From assembly GCA_002410065.1 (NCBI GenBank), contig DHQB01000018.1, forward strand, positions 21,644 to 85,643: a stretch of 64,000 bases of DNA, in the 5' to 3' direction. Source of the DNA: Bacteroidales bacterium UBA5349 (GTDB lineage: Bacteria; Bacteroidota; Bacteroidia; Bacteroidales; Tenuifilaceae). Positions 37,859-47,464 of the stretch are shown here, piece by piece. The notes below the pieces were generated by a model. It did not search any database and was not told the origin of the DNA. It saw only the letters and a program-made list of their open reading frames with translations. Position 1 is the stretch's first letter; every line of letters begins with the position of its first letter. The position numbers and the translations under genes were made by a program.

Positions 37859-40800
37859 ATGCAAAATAGAGGTGCGATAAGGTTAATAGCAGTAGCCCTT
37901 ACACTGGTATGTATCTACCAGCTTTCATTCACCTGGGTATCAAAACGAGTAGAAAGCAAAGCCGAAAGTTACGCAGACACTAGGGTTAAGAACATTGAAG
38001 ATGAAAGGGAGCAAATAAACCAAAGAATCAAGTATGTTTCCTCCTATCTCGATTCCATTTCTAGCGAAACTGTTTACAACTTTCTTTGGTTACGTAAATA
38101 CTCGTACAAAGAGGTAAAGGAGCGCGAAATCAACCTTGGTCTTGACCTAAGGGGTGGTATGGATGTTACCCTTGAGGTTTCAGTTGTAGATATTATCCGG
38201 TCGCTATCAAACTACAGCAACGATAGTGCTTTTGTGGCAGCCATCGACATGGCAAAAAAAATGCCGCCAAGCGAAAGTTTCATAACTCGCTTTGGAAAAG
38301 CATTTGAGCAAATTGCCCCTAATGCAAGATTGGCAGCAATTTTTAACACCGTTGAACTACGCGATAGAGTTTCTTTCAGCTCAACAAATGCTGATGTTCT
38401 TAAAATTATTGAGAAGGAAGCAGAAAGTGCAATATCAAACTCATTCAACGTAATCCGTAATCGTATCGACCGTTTTGGTGTTTCACAACCAAACATTCAA
38501 CGACTAGAGGGTTCAGGAAGGATTATTGTTCAGCTTCCAGGAGTTAAAGACCCTGAAAGGGTAAGAAAACTTCTGCAAGGAACTGCCAACCTAGAATTTT
38601 GGGAAACCTATGAGAACAGTGAGATTTTCCCTGCTCTACAAGAGGTTAATAGAAAATTAAAAGAGATTAAGGATGCTGAAGCAGCCCTTAAAAAATCAGA
38701 TAATCCACAAGAAGTTGAAGTAATAGAACAAGAGACTACTCAGGTAGCAGAAATTGATACTATTACAGAAGAGGATGAACTACTAGAACTTATTAAAAGC
38801 GATGTTGATTCAACCGATATGTCGCAGGATGAATGGGCAAAGGAATATCCATTATTCGCTAAGCTTACCCCATCAACCAGTCAACAAGGGCAACTTTTAC
38901 CTGGCCCAGTAGTGGGTTTTGCACAATCTCGTGATACCGCTCAGGTTAATGAATACCTAAGTATGCCACAGGTTAAGCAATTACTACCCCGTGATCTAAA
39001 ACTTCTATGGACAGTTAAATCGCCCAAATGGGATAAGAAAGGAATTATTTATGAACTCGTTGCCATTAAGGTAACCAATCGCGATGGTAATCCACCACTT
39101 GATGGTAACTCAATAACCGATGCTCGCGATGAGTTCAGCTCAACGGGAGGCGCTGCAGAGGTTTCCATGGGCATGAATGCCGAGGGCTCAAAAACATGGG
39201 CTAGGCTTACTGCCGATAACGTTGGACGTGCAATTGCAATTGTTCTTGACAATAACGTTTACTCGTTCCCAAGAGTTAATCAAGAGATTAAGGGTGGTCG
39301 CTCATCAATTTCTGGCGATTTTACCATTAACGAGGCGAAAGACTTGGCCAACGTGCTAAAATCGGGTAAACTGCCTGCTCCTGCAAGAATTATGCAAGAG
39401 GAAATTGTAGGACCATCACTTGGACAAGAGGCCATTGATTCTGGTATGCGCTCATTTGTGATGAGTTTTATTATTGTACTAGCTTTCATGATGTTTTACT
39501 ATAGCCGTAAAGGTGGACTAGTTGCAGACATTGCCCTTGTAGCAAACCTTTTCTTTTTATTCGGGGTTCTTGCTTCGTTCCAAGCAACCCTTACACTACC
39601 GGGTATTGCAGGTATTGTGCTAACCATGGGTATGTCGGTCGATGCCAACGTGCTAATCTTTGAGCGTATTCGAGAGGAGTTAAAAAGTGGGAAAGGGCTT
39701 AGCCTTGCCATATCCGATGGTTACAAAAACGCATACTCAGCCATTATCGACGGTAACGTTACTACGCTACTAACCGCGGTCATCCTATACATGTTTGGTT
39801 CAGGTCCAGTTCGCGGATTTGCTACAACCTTGGTTATTGGTATTATTACCTCATTGTTTGCAGCATTATTCCTAACTCGCCTTATAATTGACTTTATGCA
39901 AAAAAGAAAGTGGGACATTACTTTCTCTAACAGCATGAACGAAGGATTATTCAAGAACACTAAGATTAATTTTATTGGCTCACGTAAAATTGCTTACGCA
40001 ATATCAACCATTGTACTTATTATTGCCATTGGATCGCTAGCCACTAGGGGACTTAACCCAGGTATCGATTTTGCTGGAGGACGCACTTATGTAGTTCGTT
40101 TCCATCAAGAGGTGTCAACTGTTGATATTGCATCGGACCTACGTGATATATTTGGTGAAACACCTGAGGTAAAAACATTTGGAACCTCTAACCAGATAAA
40201 GGTTACTACTAAATATAAGATTGATGATGATAGTGAGAATATTGATAACCAGGTAGACTCATTACTTCATATGGGTCTGGTTAAACATCTTCCAGAAAAC
40301 ACATCACTCGACGACTTTACGCACAACTACAAGCAAAGTAGCATGAAGGTTGGGCCAACTATTGCTTACGACCTTAGACAAGAAGCAATAATCGCTGTTA
40401 TTTTCGCTTTAATTGCCATATTCCTATACATCCTAATTCGATTTAAAAACTGGAGTTATGGCACGGGGGCTGTTCTAGGTCTTGCTCACGATGCGCTAAT
40501 TGTTATTGGAGTGTTCTCGGTCTTTTACAACAGAGTGCCTTTCTCACTTGAGATTGACCAAGCATTTATTGCAGCCATTCTTACCATTATTGGTTACTCA
40601 ATAAATGACACGGTGGTTATCTTCGACCGTATTCGTGAGTACATAGGGCTCTATCCAAAACGCGATAGGCAAGATATTATGAATAGTGCTCTAAACGATA
40701 CTCTTAGTCGTACATTCTCAACCTCGTTTAGTACATTAGTTGTGTTAGTTCCAATTTTCTTCTTTGGAGGTGACAGTATTCGTGGATTTGTATTCGGCCT

Positions 40801-40912
40801 AATTATTGGTATTGTGGTTGGTACTTACTCATCGCTTTTCGTTGCATCTCCTATTGCATTCGATTTGCAAGCAAGACAAAGCAGAAGAGCATTAGCAAAA
40901 CAGAAAAAGTAA
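37859..40912 (+). CDS. secDF: Fused protein translocase subunit SecDF
   Basis: 1017 residues, SecD and SecF in one chain as usual in Bacteroidota. One N-terminal helix, then the P1 region with INLGLDLRGGMDVTLEV and ENIRNRIDRFGV-like FNVIRNRIDRFGVSQP, an acidic insert (about 270-320), the SecD membrane half (GIVLTMGMSVDANVLIFERIREEL), then the SecF half from about residue 705, with NPGIDFAGGRTYVV and ILTIIGYSINDTVVIFDRIRE. It uses the proton gradient to pull secreted proteins through SecYEG. Own terminator; monocistronic. Confidence 0.97.
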   Translation: MQNRGAIRLIAVALTLVCIYQLSFTWVSKRVESKAESYADTRVKNIEDEREQINQRIKYVSSYLDSISSETVYNFLWLRKYSYKEVKEREINLGLDLRGGMDVTLEVSVVDIIRSLSNYSNDSAFVAAIDMAKKMPPSESFITRFGKAFEQIAPNARLAAIFNTVELRDRVSFSSTNADVLKIIEKEAESAISNSFNVIRNRIDRFGVSQPNIQRLEGSGRIIVQLPGVKDPERVRKLLQGTANLEFWETYENSEIFPALQEVNRKLKEIKDAEAALKKSDNPQEVEVIEQETTQVAEIDTITEEDELLELIKSDVDSTDMSQDEWAKEYPLFAKLTPSTSQQGQLLPGPVVGFAQSRDTAQVNEYLSMPQVKQLLPRDLKLLWTVKSPKWDKKGIIYELVAIKVTNRDGNPPLDGNSITDARDEFSSTGGAAEVSMGMNAEGSKTWARLTADNVGRAIAIVLDNNVYSFPRVNQEIKGGRSSISGDFTINEAKDLANVLKSGKLPAPARIMQEEIVGPSLGQEAIDSGMRSFVMSFIIVLAFMMFYYSRKGGLVADIALVANLFFLFGVLASFQATLTLPGIAGIVLTMGMSVDANVLIFERIREELKSGKGLSLAISDGYKNAYSAIIDGNVTTLLTAVILYMFGSGPVRGFATTLVIGIITSLFAALFLTRLIIDFMQKRKWDITFSNSMNEGLFKNTKINFIGSRKIAYAISTIVLIIAIGSLATRGLNPGIDFAGGRTYVVRFHQEVSTVDIASDLRDIFGETPEVKTFGTSNQIKVTTKYKIDDDSENIDNQVDSLLHMGLVKHLPENTSLDDFTHNYKQSSMKVGPTIAYDLRQEAIIAVIFALIAIFLYILIRFKNWSYGTGAVLGLAHDALIVIGVFSVFYNRVPFSLEIDQAFIAAILTIIGYSINDTVVIFDRIREYIGLYPKRDRQDIMNSALNDTLSRTFSTSFSTLVVLVPIFFFGGDSIRGFVFGLIIGIVVGTYSSLFVASPIAFDLQARQSRRALAKQKK

Positions 40913-40938
40913 GCATTCGCTTATCTTGATATAATCAG

Positions 40939-40969
40939 AATCCTGCGGCAAAACCGCAGGATTTTTTTT
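40939..40969 (+). terminator. Terminator after secDF
   Basis: A 10-bp stem, AATCCTGCGG (40939-40948) with CCGCAGGATT (40954-40963), has a 5-base loop and runs into eight T. Confidence 0.93.
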
Positions 40970-41105
40970 GTAGCCGATATAGAGATAAATTTTATAAAAC
41001 GCTTGTAATTATTGCGAATTAGAAGAAAATAAGATAGCGAATAATAAGGGCAAATCATCATCTTAGTTTTTTGCCTGCATACATTCATCTTAACCAAAAT
41101 TAGTA

Positions 41106-41113
41106 TATCTTTG
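41106..41113 (+). promoter_or_regulatory. -7 box TATCTTTG upstream of the pseudouridine synthase
   Basis: Perfect TAnnTTTG match, 65 bp before the start at 41179; no well-spaced -33 box. Confidence 0.5.
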
Positions 41114-41178
41114 CAGTTCATTAATTTTTAACACTTTACAAGAGCAATCACCATTGCTCAAAAACCATTAAATCAAGC

Positions 41179-42408
41179 ATGAGAGATAACGAGAGATTCG
41201 GAAAGAAACCCGTGAGGAAAAGTAAATCCGACGAAAAAGAATCGGCAAGGGTATATAAGCCAAGAACAGCAAGCCAGCCGATTATAAAAAGCACTGAGAA
41301 AAACGATGATGAATCGTTTAGCAAAAGCGAGAAAGAACCCAAGCGTACATTTCGAAAAGGACCTGACCGCGAAGAGTCTCCAAGAGAAAGAGGTGGGCAG
41401 AAAAAAAATGCACCATTATACAAACCACGAACTACAAAGGTATTTGAGGACGATAAAAACAAAGAAAAGCCAAGTCCCAGCAAACCTATGCAACGAGAAA
41501 GAAAAGTGGAGCCAAAGAATGAAAGCGTACAGAAAAGTTTTTACGAAGACAAGTTTGGTAAAAAAGCCCCAATAATAAAGATTAAAGAAGAGAAGCATAC
41601 TAAACCCGTTGAGAATAAAATCATCAAGAAGGGAAAGGGTACACCCACTCCTGTTGCACCTGAATTTGACAATGAGCTAAAAACGGATAAAGAGGGCAAC
41701 ATCAGGCTCAACAAATACATTGCAAACTCTGGCATTTGCAGCCGCCGCGAGGCCGATGAGCACATTACAAAGGGGCACATCACGGTAAATAACAAAGTAG
41801 TAACTGAACTTGGCACAAAGGTTAAACTAACAGATGAAGTGTGCTTTAGGGGAAAGCAACTTGACCCAGAGAAAAAGGTTTACATCCTATTGAATAAACC
41901 CAAGGATTACGTTACAACTGTTGAAGATCCGAACGCCACGCAAACAGTAATGGAACTAATTCAGGGAGCTTGCGAACAAAGGGTTTACCCAGTTGGCAGG
42001 CTAGACAGGAATAGTACTGGCCTTTTGCTATTCACCAATGATGGTGAACTTACAAAGCGCTTAACACACCCAAGTTATATGAAGCGTAAGATTTACGAAG
42101 TAGGACTTGATAAAAATGTGACCATTGAGGATATGAACACCATTAGAACAGGTGTTGAAATAGAGGAAGAGACGGTTGCAGCTGATGCAGTTGAATATGT
42201 TGATGTTAATGATAAATCAGTAATTGGTATTGAAATTCACTCGGGGCAGAACCGGATTGTTAGAAAGATTTTTGAAAAATTGGGATACCGGGTTTATAAA
42301 CTCGACAGGGTGTACTTTGCAGGGCTAACTAAAAAGAATTTACCACGAGGTAAGTGGCGTTTTTTAACCCCAAAAGAGGTAAATATGCTCATGATGAATA
42401 GATTCTAA
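41179..42408 (+). CDS. RluB/RsuA-family rRNA pseudouridine synthase with long basic N-terminal extension
   Basis: 409 residues. The first 175 are low-complexity and rich in Lys, Arg, Glu, Ser and Pro, with no fold visible. An S4 RNA-binding domain follows (RLNKYIANSGICSRREADEHI), then the catalytic domain with VGRLDRNSTGLLL (Asp276) and QNRIVRKIFEKLGY. Members isomerise uridine in 23S or 16S rRNA; homologues in Bacteroidota are usually called RluB. The extension probably aids RNA binding. Confidence 0.9.
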   Translation: MRDNERFGKKPVRKSKSDEKESARVYKPRTASQPIIKSTEKNDDESFSKSEKEPKRTFRKGPDREESPRERGGQKKNAPLYKPRTTKVFEDDKNKEKPSPSKPMQRERKVEPKNESVQKSFYEDKFGKKAPIIKIKEEKHTKPVENKIIKKGKGTPTPVAPEFDNELKTDKEGNIRLNKYIANSGICSRREADEHITKGHITVNNKVVTELGTKVKLTDEVCFRGKQLDPEKKVYILLNKPKDYVTTVEDPNATQTVMELIQGACEQRVYPVGRLDRNSTGLLLFTNDGELTKRLTHPSYMKRKIYEVGLDKNVTIEDMNTIRTGVEIEEETVAADAVEYVDVNDKSVIGIEIHSGQNRIVRKIFEKLGYRVYKLDRVYFAGLTKKNLPRGKWRFLTPKEVNMLMMNRF

Positions 42409-42422
42409 ATATCTCACAAATT

Positions 42423-42452
42423 AAAAGCGAACTATTAACTGGTTCGCTTTTT
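42423..42452 (+). terminator. Terminator after the pseudouridine synthase
   Basis: AAAAGCGAAC (42423-42432) pairs with GTTCGCTTTT (42442-42451), loop of 9; the T-run forms part of the stem. Confidence 0.85.
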
Positions 42453-42496
42453 ACTTACAACCCTATCCTATTAGAATAACCAATGTAAAGTGTTCT

Positions 42497-44965
42497 ATGA
42501 AAAGATTCGCCTTTACACTTATTTTCACACTCGCCAACCTACTCTCACTAGCACAATATAGCCTTAACGGCAAAGTTGTCGATTCGCAAACAGGGGCACC
42601 TCTCCCCTTTGTAAACATGGTTTACAACGAGCACGGACAAGGCATTACAACCGAACTAGATGGAGCCTTTCACCTCAATACAACAGAACCTATACATAAA
42701 CTGAAACTGAGCTATGTGGGGTATAAACCCTTATCAGTAGATGTAAAGCAAACAGATTATGCTAAACCCATAAATATTGGATTGCAACCCCAATCCTACG
42801 CAATTGAAGAAGTAATTGTAAGGCCAGGGATAAACCCCGCACATAGAATCATTAAAAACGCATACGCAAGCAGCAAGACAAACAACCCTGAACAGCTAAA
42901 AAGCTTTAGTTACAATAGCTACAATAAGATGTTTTTCACCTTTAAAACTGACTCACTAGTAGCCAGTGTAAACAACGACTCTACCGAAAACACCAAAATC
43001 GATTCGCTTAGCCAAAAGATAAAATCATTTAACGAGCGCCAACATATCTTTATGATGGAATCGGTTACAGAACGGAACTTTAAATACCCAAATAGCAATA
43101 TAGAAAAAGTACTAGCAACAAGAGTATCTGGCCTTAAAGATCCCTTCTTTGTATTCCTTGCCACTCAATTCCAGTCATTTTCATTCTATAACGAACAGAT
43201 AAACTTAGGAGGGAAAAACTACCTTAACCCCATAAGTAAAGGCAGCACCAGTCGTTATCTATTCATACTGGAGGATACGCTTTTCACTCAAGATTTTGAT
43301 ACGCTTTTCGTCATATCATTCCGACCGCTCAGAAACCAGAATTTTAACGCATTAATGGGTGTTTTAAATATCAACTCTAAGGGTTACGCCATTCAGAACG
43401 TTATTGCTCAACCTGTAGAGCCCCCTTCTCCGTTATTCACATTAAAAATTCAGCAGCGATACCAGTTAATTGACAGTCTTAATTGGTTTCCCGTTGAGTT
43501 GAACACTGATCTTTACTTAAATTTTGTAAATGCTCAGGCTAAGGATACCGCAACCGGGAGAACTTTGCGTATGTCAATTCTAGGGGTTGGAAACTCATAC
43601 ATAAAGAACATCGACTTAAACCCTAGCCAAAGAAACCGAGACTTTAGCCATATTGAGTTAACATTTGACCCAATGTCTGGGGAAAAAGACGAGGATTTCT
43701 GGCTCCAGTTTCGTAACGATAGCTTAACTTCTCAAGAGCAACGCACATACCATTTTATTGATAGCATAGGCGAAAAAATTAACCTTGACAAAAAGATTCG
43801 AATTACAGAGTCGTTGATAACAGGCCATATTCCTATTAAGTTTATAGATTTAGATATTAATAAGATCCTCCTTTATAATCGGTTTGAAGGCTATAGGCTA
43901 GGCCTTGGATTGGAAACCAACCAACGATTTGCAAAATGGGTAACCCTTGGAGGTTACTATGCATATGGGTTTAAGGATAAGGGGCACAAGTATGGTGGGT
44001 TTGGCAAACTAAGCTTGAGCCAAAAGCATCAGGTAAGCATTGAGAGCATATACCAACATGACGTTAGAGAGCCTGGAGAACTCAACTATGATAAGCCTTA
44101 CGGGCTTATTAATACCGATAAATTCCGCAGCATACTTATCTGGAGAATGGATTACCTTGATCGGTATACTGCACGGTTAAACTTCCGAATTTTAAAACAC
44201 TTTACCATCGGCCTATCTGCAAACCAACTACAGTTTAACATCGCATCGGGGTACGGGGTAAACCTCCCAAGCCTAAACTCACCAAACAGTTTTACAACTA
44301 ACGAACTGGGTGTTGAAGTGAAATTTGTTTGGAAGGAAACCTTTATGGAAACTCCAAGAGGGCTACTCCCCTTGGGCTTTGGCTATCCCTTGATTTGGCT
44401 TAACTACCACAGAGGGGTAACAAGTTACGGAGGCAACTTTAGCTACAACAGATTTGATGCGAGATTCGACTACCAGATTAACTACAGAACCATTGGTCGG
44501 ACAAGCATTACCTTAAACAGCGGCTTGCTTTACGGTGATGTGCCAACCCCTCTTCTTCAATTTGCTCCAGGTGGTAATGGCAAATACCCATTGGATGGAA
44601 CGAGCTCATTTGCCACTATGAATTTATATGAGTTTGTATCGGATCAGTACGCCTACCTATTCTTACGACATAATTTTGGACAACTTTTCTGGAAACCAAA
44701 ATCTAAAACATTTAAGCCCCAATTTATTTTAGTACAAAATATTGCCTTTGGCAGTTACGCTAACAAAACAATACACATCTTCTCGGGTATTCAACCTAAA
44801 ACTCTTGAGAATGGATTTTTTGAGAGTGGATTATTGGTAAATGGTATACTTTTAAACCCTATATACTCTATAGGCATAGGCGCATACTACAGGTGGGGTA
44901 GCTATACCTACACCAAATGGCAAGATAATATTGCGCTAAAACTTACGCTTAGCACAAATTTTTAG
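42497..44965 (+). CDS. DUF5686 outer-membrane protein with carboxypeptidase-regulatory-like domain
   Basis: 822 residues. A signal peptide (FAFTLIFTLANLLSLAQ) is followed by a CarboxypepD_reg-like beta domain (about 22-105: LNGKVVDSQTGAPLPFVNMVY, LKLSYVGYKPLSVDV) and the DUF5686 region, starting with AHRIIKNAYASSKTNNPEQLKSFSYNSYNKMFF and ending in a large beta barrel with aromatic strands. The C-terminal residue is Phe, as in outer-membrane barrels. Function unknown; the first domain is shared with SusC/TonB-dependent proteins, but no plug domain is seen. Confidence 0.88.
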   Translation: MKRFAFTLIFTLANLLSLAQYSLNGKVVDSQTGAPLPFVNMVYNEHGQGITTELDGAFHLNTTEPIHKLKLSYVGYKPLSVDVKQTDYAKPINIGLQPQSYAIEEVIVRPGINPAHRIIKNAYASSKTNNPEQLKSFSYNSYNKMFFTFKTDSLVASVNNDSTENTKIDSLSQKIKSFNERQHIFMMESVTERNFKYPNSNIEKVLATRVSGLKDPFFVFLATQFQSFSFYNEQINLGGKNYLNPISKGSTSRYLFILEDTLFTQDFDTLFVISFRPLRNQNFNALMGVLNINSKGYAIQNVIAQPVEPPSPLFTLKIQQRYQLIDSLNWFPVELNTDLYLNFVNAQAKDTATGRTLRMSILGVGNSYIKNIDLNPSQRNRDFSHIELTFDPMSGEKDEDFWLQFRNDSLTSQEQRTYHFIDSIGEKINLDKKIRITESLITGHIPIKFIDLDINKILLYNRFEGYRLGLGLETNQRFAKWVTLGGYYAYGFKDKGHKYGGFGKLSLSQKHQVSIESIYQHDVREPGELNYDKPYGLINTDKFRSILIWRMDYLDRYTARLNFRILKHFTIGLSANQLQFNIASGYGVNLPSLNSPNSFTTNELGVEVKFVWKETFMETPRGLLPLGFGYPLIWLNYHRGVTSYGGNFSYNRFDARFDYQINYRTIGRTSITLNSGLLYGDVPTPLLQFAPGGNGKYPLDGTSSFATMNLYEFVSDQYAYLFLRHNFGQLFWKPKSKTFKPQFILVQNIAFGSYANKTIHIFSGIQPKTLENGFFESGLLVNGILLNPIYSIGIGAYYRWGSYTYTKWQDNIALKLTLSTNF

Positions 44966-45189
44966 ATTAGGCTAAATACGAATCCTCGCTTTTAAAAATA
45001 ACGATACGTAAAACAGAAAATAGCTTACAGATTAAAAGGAACACCTTAAAAGAACGGGCAATACTACTTAATTGTTCAGGTAATAAAAGGGTTCTGATTA
45101 ATACTATTCTCCTGTTCCTATTCTAAATTCACACAAACAAATCCCTGATATAAACAACTTTGCAGTTAGAAATATCAGTTATTTCTTCC

Positions 45190-45197
45190 TATCTTTG
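45190..45197 (+). promoter_or_regulatory. -7 box TATCTTTG upstream of era-der
   Basis: Perfect TAnnTTTG match. A start site near 45204 would leave a leader of about 23 bases to the ATG at 45227, which argues against the in-frame TTG at 45212 as start. Confidence 0.5.
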
Positions 45198-45226
45198 CAG
45201 CCCAAAAAAAATTGTTTTTCAGGAAG

Positions 45227-46108
45227 ATGGCACACAAATCTGGTTTTGTAAATATCATTGGTAATCCTAACGTTGGTAAATCAACCCTAATGAACGCGCT
45301 GGTTGGCGAACGCCTTTCAATCATCACCAGTAAGGCACAAACAACCCGCCACCGCATTATGGGGATTGTAAATAGTGATGATTTTCAGATTGTTTACTCT
45401 GATACTCCAGGCGTGCTAAAACCCTCATACAAGTTGCAGGAATCTATGATGAGGTTCGTAATGTCAGCCCTTGAGGATTCCGATGTAATACTTTACATTA
45501 CCGATACACAGGAAACGCCCAACAAGAATGAAGATTTTTTGGAAACCTTACGCAACCAAAAAGTTCCAATAATACTTGTAATCAACAAGATTGATTTAAG
45601 TAATCAGGCAGACCTAGAGGAGAAGGTTGCCCTTTGGAAAAAACTTTTACCCGCTACAGCAATTATCCCTGCTTCAGCGCTTCATGGTTTTAACCTCGAT
45701 ACAATACTTAATGCCATACTAGCTCACTTACCCGAGGGACCAGAATATTTCGATAAGGAAACCCTTACCGATCGTACACTCAGGTTTTTTGCATCAGAAA
45801 TTATTCGCGAAAAGGTATTAACCACATACCAAAAAGAAATCCCCTACTCTGTAGAGGTTGAGATTGAAGAATATACCGAGGGCGAAAAAATTGATCGAAT
45901 AAGGGCTATTCTCTATGTAAACAGAGAATCTCAAAAAGGGATAATCATTGGACATCAGGGTAAAAACTTAAAGAAGGTTGGCACAGAGGCCAGACTGGAG
46001 TTGGAAAATTTTCTTGATAAAAAGGTCTTTCTTGAGCTTTTTGTCAAGGTTGATTCCAATTGGAGGGACGATGATAGTAAACTGAAACGTTTTGGATACA
46101 TCCAATAG
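45227..46108 (+). CDS. era: GTPase Era
   Basis: About 293 residues from MAHKSGFVNIIG. Era binds the 3' end of 16S rRNA and helps 30S assembly. G1 GNPNVGKSTLMN, the switch region with TTRHRIMGI, G3 DTPGVLKPSY and G4 NKID are all present, and a C-terminal KH domain follows (KGIIIGHQGKNLKKVGTEARLELENFL). I chose the ATG at 45227 over an upstream TTG (45212) from family starts and promoter position. der follows after 45 bp. Confidence 0.96.
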   Translation: MAHKSGFVNIIGNPNVGKSTLMNALVGERLSIITSKAQTTRHRIMGIVNSDDFQIVYSDTPGVLKPSYKLQESMMRFVMSALEDSDVILYITDTQETPNKNEDFLETLRNQKVPIILVINKIDLSNQADLEEKVALWKKLLPATAIIPASALHGFNLDTILNAILAHLPEGPEYFDKETLTDRTLRFFASEIIREKVLTTYQKEIPYSVEVEIEEYTEGEKIDRIRAILYVNRESQKGIIIGHQGKNLKKVGTEARLELENFLDKKVFLELFVKVDSNWRDDDSKLKRFGYIQ

Positions 46109-46153
46109 TCTGGGGCATTTTTAAACATCAAACAGAACATAGCAAGCAGTACC

Positions 46154-47461
46154 ATGGGAAATATAGTTGCAATAGTGGGCAGGCCAAACGTTGGCAAATC
46201 GACCCTTTTTAACAGGCTTATCGGACAACGAAAAGCAATTATTGATGAGATATCGGGGGTTACACGAGATAGAATTTACGGCAAATCAGATTGGAACGGA
46301 ATTGAATTTTCTGTAATCGATACAGGAGGATGGGCTACCACCGCTGAAGATATATTTGAAGCAGAAATACGCAAGCAGGTTACCATAGCCATTGATGAAG
46401 CAGATGTTATCCTTTTTATGGTTGATGTGGCCACAGGCATTACTGAAATGGATAATGAGGTTGCCAACATGCTTAGACGCACCGAAAAAAGGGTAATTCT
46501 AGTTGTTAATAAGGTTGACAACCACATACGGGTTCATGATGTTTACGAATTCTATAACCTGGGTCTGGGCGACCCAATAAGTATATCATCTGTAAGCGGG
46601 AGCGGAACAGGCGAGCTTCTCGACGAGTTAGTTAAAACGTTTGAAAAACACGATTTTGAAGAGGAGAGTTTGGATATCCCTCGTATTACCATAGTGGGAA
46701 GGCCAAATGTTGGTAAATCGTCACTAATTAATGCTTTGGTTGGCGAGGAGCGTAACATCGTAACAGCCATAGCGGGAACAACTCGCGATTCGATTCATAC
46801 CCGCTACAATAAGTTTGGCCACGATTTTATTATTGTTGATACTGCTGGACTTAGAAAAAAGGGAAAGGTTACCGAAGATTTGGAGTTCTACTCTGTTCTA
46901 CGTTCGATTAGAGCAATTGAAAACTCAGACGTTTGTATCCTGATGCTTGATGCATTGAATGGTATTGAAGCCCAAGACTTGCACATCTTAAATTTAATTG
47001 TTAGGAATAGGAAAGGGGTTGTTATTGTTGTTAACAAATGGGATTTGGTTGAGAAGGATAACAAGACTACTGCTGAATACACCGAAGTTATTAAAAAAAG
47101 GACTGCACCTTTTAACGATATTCCCATAATTTTTACATCTGCGTTAACTAAGCAGCGTATTCTAAAAGTACTTGAAGAAGCCATGCAAGTATACGCAAAT
47201 AGAACGCAACGGATTACCACATCGGTTCTTAATGAGTTTATCCAAGAAGTGGTTGATGCCTATCCACCTCCTGCCTATAAGGGCAAGTATATTAAAATAA
47301 AATACGCAACACAACTACCAACACATGCCCCATCGTTTGCGTTTTTTTGTAATTTACCACAGTATATTCGCGATCCGTACCGTAGGTATATTGAGAACAA
47401 ACTAAGAGAGCGGTTTGACTTAAAAGGAGTACCTATTCAGGTGTTTTTCAGAAAAAAATAG
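46154..47461 (+). CDS. der: GTPase Der (EngA), double G domain
   Basis: 435 residues. Two tandem GTPase domains, with GRPNVGKSTLFNRLIG near the start and GRPNVGKSSLINALVG at about residue 182, each with DTGG/DTAG and NKVD/NKWD motifs, then a KH-like C-terminal domain ending in GVPIQVFFRKK. Der is needed for 50S subunit assembly. Co-transcribed with era. Converges on the large kinase gene with only 3 bp between the stop codons, and no terminator hairpin is visible there. Confidence 0.97.
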   Translation: MGNIVAIVGRPNVGKSTLFNRLIGQRKAIIDEISGVTRDRIYGKSDWNGIEFSVIDTGGWATTAEDIFEAEIRKQVTIAIDEADVILFMVDVATGITEMDNEVANMLRRTEKRVILVVNKVDNHIRVHDVYEFYNLGLGDPISISSVSGSGTGELLDELVKTFEKHDFEEESLDIPRITIVGRPNVGKSSLINALVGEERNIVTAIAGTTRDSIHTRYNKFGHDFIIVDTAGLRKKGKVTEDLEFYSVLRSIRAIENSDVCILMLDALNGIEAQDLHILNLIVRNRKGVVIVVNKWDLVEKDNKTTAEYTEVIKKRTAPFNDIPIIFTSALTKQRILKVLEEAMQVYANRTQRITTSVLNEFIQEVVDAYPPPAYKGKYIKIKYATQLPTHAPSFAFFCNLPQYIRDPYRRYIENKLRERFDLKGVPIQVFFRKK

Positions 47462-47464
47462 GCA

